NCBI GenBank assembly: GCA_017893485.1
Contig: CM030361.1
Span: forward strand, 139,332,461 to 139,396,460
Direction: 5' to 3'
From: Hemerocallis citrina
Taxonomy: Eukaryota > Streptophyta > Magnoliopsida > Asparagales > Asphodelaceae
DNA: 64,000 nucleotides
Shown here one piece after another: positions 57,110-64,000 of the stretch. A model generated the notes under the pieces. That model saw only the letters and a list, made by a program, of their open reading frames with translations. It ran no database searches and was not told where the DNA came from. Position 1 is the first letter of the stretch; every line of letters starts with the position of its first letter. The translations under genes and the position numbers were made by a program.

Positions 57110-58072
57110 TAAATCTTCAAGACTATGGCGGTACGGTTTAATGATCTCCCGCATTATCTCCTTCAAGCTCTCTGGTACGACACTTTTCAATGTACGAGCA
57201 ACTATTCGGACTGTCTCCTATGTGTTACTAATCTACAACGAGTTGAAATATATAAAGTAAAAAACATTGTTAGGAAACCCTCTTCATAAATATCAAATGT
57301 TCACTTAATAATACATCCATATGAAAAATAATAAAATATATAAAGTACATTAACCGTGGCTCGATACGTCGATGCATTCGGTTGATACATCGGTTGAGAA
57401 GAGGAATAAGCCGGTGGTGGTTCCTCTTCTGTCGGGGGATTTAGATTCTTGCTGGTAGTATGATATGCAGAGATACATATAATCTTGTACTGCGTTTGTA
57501 CAACGTCATATACACTGCATGATATGAGCCATCATAAGGCATTCGGTCAACGAGTACGTTAGGTATTCATTGATATCTCAAGTGTTCCAATTTATCACAT
57601 GTACCCGATGGAAATCCACCCAGTCAAAATTGTGCACGCGACCCGTTCCTTTCACTTCGTGCAATTTCTTGTCATACGAGCGGGCTTCGGGAATCTTCTG
57701 CTGGTATCAGAATTGCCGCATTACTCTATCCAGATAGCAGAACTCCACAACAGAGTAGTTGACAAGTGGGGCATACATCAACCAAAGCTCCATAGATAAC
57801 GGGCGGAACTCGTTGCAATCTATCGAGAGTGTACAGAACCCAATTGACGAACTCGTCGCGAATAGCATTCAACTCATCTCTGTAGTACAACAAAGATATG
57901 TGTGGATTGTCGACCCACGTGTGTCACCATGCCCAGTACACTCCTAAAGGAGGCAACATCTCTGGAATCGGCGCATCGGCAGACCAACCTACTAATGGCT
58001 CAATAATACGGGGATGACCGATGTAGATGCTCTCTCAACTCCAAATCTGCAACAAAACCATCGGCCCCACCA
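57110..58072 (-). pseudogene. Plant mobile domain (PMD, MAIN-like) coding remnant, C-terminal part
   Basis: PMD proteins (also called aminotransferase-like or phosphatase-7-long-form-like) are found both as host proteins and inside transposons; their activity is unclear. From 58072 downward the minus strand reads PMVLLQIWS, a stop, ERIYIGHPRIIEPLVGW, PEMLPPLGVYWAW, NPHISLLYYRDELNAIRDEF, NWVLYTLDRLQRVPPVIYGA. After a frameshift it gives DRVMRQF, IPEARSYDKKLHEVKGTGRV and DWVDFHRVHVINWN, the PMD signature (DRVxRQFG...IP...DWxxxH...I.W). Stops and frameshifts make it dead. Near 57110-57240 a Lys/Glu-rich tail (SLKEIMREIIKPYRHSLEDL) follows intron-like sequence. It is convergent with the FAR1-type transposase. 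Confidence 0.75.
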
Positions 58073-58684
58073 TGTAGCACCCCGAATTTCCATAATAGAA
58101 ATAAGAGACACAAATTCAAAATCTTTACTTCAAATGTAAACTAAACACCGCACAAATATAGGGAAATTTAAAACTTTCTTTCAACAGTCCATAATACAAT
58201 GCACATCGAAAATTTAAATAAACTTTTATTACAACTTGTTCCAAACAATTAAACTCAAACTTCTCATAAGCCCAAACCTCTCATAAACCCAAGCTTTAAC
58301 TCTTTTCTAAGCCATTCACTTGCAAATCCTGCAAATGACAAAAACTGTGGGTACGTAAGTTGAATGCAATTTAGATAAAAGCAGCAACTATCCAAAGTCT
58401 CACAACCACGCACTTGTTGCACAAATAGAAATAATAATAAAAGAATCATAAATCAATAATTAATACTGAAACTGAAAGAATAAATGTGTGGCAGGAAAGA
58501 CAAGCAAAGATGCATAAAACAATGTTCAAGAAAACACAATGCACTCGATGCACACTAATGCATACTTGTTTGGATTCTATGCATCTCATACTACATAGGT
58601 CCGAGAGAAAGCCCTTAGTGTTCACCTCATTTAGGGTTCAATCGCACGCTATGAAATTCTATATCGGTGACAGAAGCAAGATTA

Positions 58685-59090
58685 GACACTCTGTAAATAG
58701 GTCCCAGCCCCGGAATACATCCGCCTGACTGTACAAGTGTAAACGTGCAAGCATCACGTAAGCATCACTCTAACTCTGGGGAATCACCTCCCTGCCATAC
58801 AGTTTGCAAATAGACCCCAGTCTCGGAATACAATCTATCAGACTGTTCAAGTGTACCGTGTGAACATACCATACATTCCGCAAACAGACCTCAGTCTCGG
58901 AATACAATCCGCCAGACTGTACAAGTGTACTGCGCGAACATACCAAATCCATCTCATTTCTAGACATTCTGCAAATAGACCCCAGCCCTGGAATACAATC
59001 CGCTAGGCTGTACAAGTGTACCGCGCGAACATAGAGAGACATAAAAATCACAATGTCCAGGAATACATCTGCCCGACTGTGCAGAGCCCA
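58685..59090. repeat. Degenerate tandem repeat, 72-108 bp spacing, 4-5 copies, in C
   Basis: Repeated ATTCTGCAAATAGACCCCAG, CGGAATACAATCCGCCAGAC and TGTACAAGTGTACCGCGCGA segments (about 58690, 58798, 58870 and 58967, with a partial copy at 59055). Occupies the position of the GC-richer repeats in the sister elements. Confidence 0.75.
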
Positions 59091-60529
59091 TACATACGTT
59101 GCCCAAGTTCCGTCACAACTCCCAATCTAATGCTTGCCCTTAGATTCAAACATAGGTAACTATATCCACCTAGATCTAGCTCACCCCACCGGACTTCACT
59201 CACCAAAACTAGGAACACTAGCCCCTCGGGCTAATTCCTACAATTAAATAACCACTGCCGGTACCCTAGAGTTTCGCTCAGCCTCTAGTGCTCACAACTC
59301 AATGCCTCAAGCATCCATCTAGGGTTCTCATAATAACCCTAACTTTCAATCAAGAACCTCCACTTGGTTCAATCATAAAGAAAAATACTCTTTATTTACT
59401 CTTTTATGAAAAACAACATTTTTTCCACAACACCACAGTTGTAAATCAAAATCTCAAACGGAATACATCATTCAAAAAATAAAACATTCGCATATTTACA
59501 AAATCTCTTCAATATCTCACATTTCATTTAATAAACCATTGTTACCGTAGAAGACTCTTTTTTTTATGCAAACAAAAATCCAATCCACTATAATCCTTTA
59601 AATTCAACTTTTAGATTCCTCTTTCCATATATATATAACCAACATTAATTTTCTGGAAATTCATATCAATCCAAACTGAAAACAGGCCTCTTTATTTTAT
59701 TGGAATTCATTCCTAAAATTGGTAATTCTTTAGTTCAAAAATCTGAAACTTTACCTCTTCAAAAACTGAAAATAAACCATTTAGAATTCAAAGTTATCAT
59801 CTTTCAAAAACTGTAACATATACCCCTCAAAATTGAGAATTACATCCATCAAAATATAGATTTGCACACTCAAAATCACAACTCAAACATATTAAAATCT
59901 GAAGCAAGATTTCTACAAAATCTGAAACATAACGACTTTGAAACTTGATTTAACAATAAAAAAAACTTCATACTATTGCAAAACACATATACTAGGGTCC
60001 TTAACCCTAGTAGACAAACCCCCACACTAAAGGACTCCAACCCGAGCCCCTCAAGCCCTGGCCGAGACCTGGCACTGTGCACACCAAGGGTTGCACAATG
60101 CAGGCCGAGCCTCACACTTCCAACCTTAGTTCTAGGGTTTAGCCACCAAAAACCTAACCCTAGTGCTTTATATTTCATACATCAATTAGCAAAATACTCA
60201 TTATTCATGCACAAATCTTTCAACATTTCATTCATAAAATTTTCTCAACTATTAATCTCTTCAACATGGATCTAAACATATACAAAAAGATCTACACTTC
60301 TACATCAATACATAGTTTCTTTTAATCAATTTACAAAGATAAAAAATTGATCTTTTATGCATAATATCATCCAATCATTCAAGAGTAAGTCATCATACAT
60401 TCTACGTAAGATTTTCTTGCATACAATCCACAAATCTACATCTATTATTCATCTCTACAATTTTTCTCATAACCAACATGCTAATATAATCATAGATTCA
60501 CAAAGATCAAATCCTAGCATGCTACTACA

Positions 60530-63145
60530 GTCACGCCCCGCTTCCCAAAATGAGGAAATACGGGCACGAGACTAAGGCCCAGCGAATGGTGCGAACACAC
60601 CATTCATAAGCTGTACAAGTAAACTCAACAATAAGATAATAAAACAATCCACGCAGGCATGTAAATCACAATTTGATAATGAAAATTCATGACATAGTCC
60701 ATAAAAATAACCAACAACTGGGAAATACAATAGTTATGGGTCAAACAAGCCCGGATTACAATAAATAGTTGCAAGAAATAAAATACAACTAAAGATAACA
60801 TAATAATGATAAACTAGAACACTTGGTCAGCGACACCTTCTGGTAACTCTCCATTTGGGCCTGCAAGTATATTATAATAACAAAAAAGAAAAGAGAAACA
60901 AGAAGTCCCGTTAATACAAGTTACGGACCGCAAGGGGGTACAAGCTAAGGGAAACAGGAACAAAAATAAAACAAAAGGAAAACAGGAAAAGAGCAAGGAA
61001 TCAAGAGTAAGGAAAATGCAATATGTAACCATGGTATGAACAAGGCATTATGAAACAGGTGACATATAAAACAAGTAATCAAGTAAACAAATATCAAATC
61101 AACATGAACATGTAACATATAGTTGGATCATACAATGCACGTGTTAATCTTATGTCTTATGTTTGATTCTATCTAAGTAGCACTTCATGCATCCATACTT
61201 TTACTACATGGTTGCTACAGTCAATACAATTTCGTTTAGATTTAGTGGTGGATTTTATAGGTCACGTACTCGGGAAAACATGTCATTCAATATTGTATCG
61301 AGATACGTGCAAACATATAACGTGAAACATATCGAGTCAAATATAGTGTAAACATATAATGTGAAACATATAAACATATAATTTGCAAAATTGCAACTTG
61401 TAATTTGCAATTTGCATCGGAAAACCACGAGCTCCCGTCCGAGTGCGCTCTTCTATATTGCCCACTACTTAAATCTTTCTCTTATACCCCGGCTTGTTAC
61501 TTTTATTTTAATTTAATCAAGAAGAACAAGATGTCGTATTCGTATTTAACTACTGTCACGGATGAAACATTCCTGCACAAAAATATGTATAATCCTAAGA
61601 GTACATATGTGTATATTTATTTGTGTTCATGTCATGCATAGGATAACAAAGTATTCACGATCTCATGTGAATACAGGATCGACGGATTAGATATAGAAAC
61701 GGGTATCAATTCGGCTTATGAATGCGAATTAGAGTCAAGAAATAATATACTTGCGGTATTTTTACAAGGACTTGTACTAGAAAAATAAAATTGTACAAAA
61801 GATACTTGCCTTTTTTACGATAATCACGCGCGAAAATACGTGCAAGAAAGTCCAAGAAAACAAACTAGCAACTCAGCAAACTTCACGGCAGATCAGATCC
61901 AAACACGGGACAGCAACTCTAGAATCGCGCCACACACAACAGCAAACAGCTACAGAATCCCCCCCACACAAACAGCGAATAGCAACCAGCGATTTGCTAT
62001 GTGCCGAACACCAAACAGGGAAATCTCCCACTACTGTTCCTTCTCCTTCAATCGCCAGAAAGAGAGAGAGAGAGCACGCGGGAATTCGACGGCGGAAGTG
62101 AGCAGCGGTTGTGGCAGCGACGCTCGCGGAGAGGCGAGAGTGGCTGACGGCGGCGGCTTGGCGAAGACTGCGGCGACGTCGACAGCGCGGCAGCTCGAGT
62201 TCGAGCAGAGCTCTGTTTTGAGTCGAAAACAGAGGGAATAGGACGGGGGGTTTCTCGGTGCTTGGACGGCGACGAGGGTCAGCGGTGGTCGCGGCGAGGC
62301 AGAGAGGCAGTGGGTTGATGGGTGGTGGTGAGGAAAGGCGATCGGAGAAGGTTAGGGCGGTGGTTGGGTTGATGGGTTTCGGTTGGGTTGCGATGGCTTT
62401 TTGGGGCGGAGACGATGATGGAGGGTTCGGGATGTTGAAGAGCGATGGTGAAGGTCGAAGGCAATAGGGAAATGGCAGAGTGGGCGAATGAGGAAGGCAA
62501 GGCGACGATGGGACGGTGAGGAGAGGTTGGGTTCGGTTTTGGGCGGTTTGGGAACAGGGAGAGAGCGGGAGAGATGAAGGAGAAGGATGCTTGGTTTTGT
62601 TTTTTGTGTGGTTTTGTTTAAACAGGGAAGGGAGAGAGAGAGATATATTAGAATATAATAAAAGGAATATAATAATAAGGATGAGAGAGATTTTAGGGAG
62701 TGGGTTACGGGGAGAGAGAATAGGGAAAGATTTGAATATAATAATGGTATAAAATTAAGGAGGAGAATGATTGTAGGGGAGGGGGTTACGGGAGAAATTT
62801 AGGGATTAATTGTTGGATCTGGTCAACAATGGAATGGAGCTTGGGTTTGGGTTAGCAGATCAAGACCCAATAGGAGATGGGCCTGGTCCTTGGGCTCAAA
62901 ACAATTCAATTATTTAAATATAGAATCGGGCTCAAATAAATAATTGGACCATTGGGTTTAATTTAAATTACTGGGCTTATAATAAAAATTGGGTTCCAAA
63001 ATATTTCACATATTAAAATAGTTGAGTAGTCAAATATTGGGCTATACAAAATAGTTTGAATAACATATTAAATTAAAAGAGAATAGTTTAATTTAAATAC
63101 GGAAAAATACTTGAAAATTAAAATTAATGGAAACAGGGGTAACAA
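60530..63145 (-). mobile_element. Nested relative inside element C
   Basis: Flanked by a perfect 5-bp duplication CTACA (60525-60529 and 63146-63150). The termini GTCACGCCCCGCTTCCC and CAGGGGTAACAA are variants of the family ends. 60531-60576 matches, reversed, E3 sequence at 32501-32548, so E3 carries a relative. The region 61830-62560 is a GC-rich leader with Ser/Arg/Gly-rich frames on both strands, upstream (element sense) of no conserved protein. 62640-63000 resembles a promoter/U3 region rich in GGGCTC- and TTGGGC-type motifs. Confidence 0.65.
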
Positions 63146-63791
63146 CTACAATACTCATGAGAAGAAAAAAAAGACGAGAGATGGAGGAGACGCCCACCTC
63201 TTGAAGAAAATTGATACAAAGTAATAGCATTCTTCTCCACGTAATGGATCACCTCTCCAAGCTACCAAGAATCTCCAAAATTCAAAAAGAATGAGGGAAG
63301 CCAAAACTTGCTGCCTTCCTAATATAGGCCGGGATACAATTAGGGTTTCTCAAGAAGAATTTTGCAAATAAGTCCCCATAGAACAATTCTTTACAAAATC
63401 CAAACAATTAAGTTAGGATCTCAATCAATTAGTTCCAAAATTAATTTCCTTAATCTCCCTAAATCCTCATGGTTGGTCGGCCTCCCTTAATCAGCCATTT
63501 AAAATTTAAATTCATTTTTTTGGGTTTATATCTGGACCCAAAATGCTTATTTTCAAAAAAAGTTACCTTCTTTCAAAATAATTTCAAAAGATGTTTTTCT
63601 TATTAAAAAAAATTCAAAAATAAAAACCTATCAATTAAATTAGAGAACTAATTTTTTGACAAAAAATTTTAGAATTTGCATTTTATAATATTTGCACGTG
63701 CAAAACAGTGATTTCGCAAAATAGTCAAATAAGTCAAATTAAAATTATTTAATAATTCAAAATAATACATTTAAATTTATGGGGTGTTATA

Positions 63792-64000
63792 CGCCATATG
63801 CCGGGAATTCATTGCACATGCACACAATGACCTGTACAATGACACTAAGGCCGCACTTCCCTAACTATAGTGATTTCGTGCCAACCTTCCATCAAACTTA
63901 TAATGTACGCATGTGTGTAGTACTGGATGTCTTCATCAGTTGAGTCATCTTTCAAATACCCCGTGAACCTTGATTTCAACAATGCAAGTGAGAGTGATTT
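63792..64000 (-). pseudogene. PMD remnant, N-terminal side
   Basis: On the minus strand the frame LKSRFTGYLKDDSTDEDIQY, YTHAYIISLMEGWHEITIV resembles the PMD segment before the conserved AYLLYL block, then meets a stop and frameshift. It is separated from 57110-58072 by element C. The gene continues beyond the window. Confidence 0.55.

Larger units (their letters stand above)
58073..63791 (-). mobile_element. Element C: TG...TA non-coding element inserted in the PMD remnant
   Basis: Starts TGTAGCACCCCGAATTTCC and ends TTTATGGGGTGTTATA. The flanks CACCA (58068-58072) and CGCCA (63792-63796) are a 4/5 duplication, with PMD sequence on both sides. The conserved hairpin (about 58342-58370) and box (about 58571-58620) of the family lie near the 58073 end. 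A nested relative occupies 60530-63145. Without it C is about 3.1 kb, the length of A and B. The tRNA-like modules of A and B were not found. A GC-rich leader and short ORFs in it are not conserved. Confidence 0.75.

Noticed and set aside
58681..59090. CRISPR-like regular repeats
   Set aside because: Units are long and degenerate with no spacer structure, in a plant transposon; this is a tandem repeat.
59990..60070. A possible tRNA-like B-box in element C (GGTTGGAGTCC on the minus strand)
   Set aside because: No A-box at the right distance and the B-box core has substitutions; not comparable with the modules in A and B.
61840..62467. ORFs of 69-133 residues near 62 kb as real genes
   Set aside because: Open on both strands, Arg/Ser/Gly-rich, in the GC-rich leader of a nested LTR-like element; no domain recognised.

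Overview
The window looks like intergenic, transposon-filled nuclear DNA of a flowering plant. Supporting signs are an Athila-like Ty3/gypsy element with a tRNA-Asp-type primer site, a Tat-like Ty3/gypsy element with an antisense extra ORF, a CACTA (EnSpm) element, a FAR1-type Mutator-like (MULE) transposase, a plant mobile domain (PMD) coding remnant, a TRIM and hAT and foldback MITEs. I find no intact host gene. Nearly all coding sequence is decayed transposon coding sequence; the best preserved is the gag of the Athila-like element. I cannot name the species.

Layout, left to right. 1-758: 3' end of a long LTR-like element (E1). 759-1389: two families of about 120-bp tandem repeats. 1616-3440 (minus): broken gag of a Ty3/gypsy element (X), with a duplicated primer-binding site at 3468-3713 and LTR/promoter sequence to about 4540. 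4562-18581: the downstream half of a Tat-like element (Y): reverse transcriptase, RNase H and integrase on the minus strand (18581 down to 15498), a 58-bp tandem repeat, then a plus-strand antisense ORF of the 'putative gypsy-type transposon' family. A 6.9-kb element (E2, 5517-12408) splits that ORF. Y's gag-protease part lies 24 kb away at 42453-43938. It was separated by E3 (18582-42452), which has a perfect CAAGC target duplication and itself contains a CACTA element, a 3.3-kb sister element (A), a hAT MITE and an Athila-like element. 43949-45481: probable Copia solo LTR. 45592-57100: foldback MITE, a degenerate FAR1-type MULE transposase, arrays of a palindromic AACCCGTTATTGG motif, a TRIM (50661-51882) and element B (52553-55904). 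57110-64000 (minus): a PMD coding remnant split by element C (58073-63791), which contains a further nested copy (60530-63145).

The unifying theme is a family of long, apparently non-coding TG...CA elements (E1, E2, E3, A, B, C). Their termini are variants of TGTAACACCCCG/CGGGGTGTTACA and they carry 5-bp target duplications. Most have an internal TATA box and a shared hairpin and conserved box near one end. In A and B there are also two tRNA-like Pol III promoter modules in the same order. They behave like very long solo LTRs, but no internal coding region is seen for any of them. Other unusual points are a 148-bp direct duplication exactly flanking the Athila-like element, that element's many copies of the palindrome CAGTCGACTG, and repeated palindromes around the MULE/PMD region.
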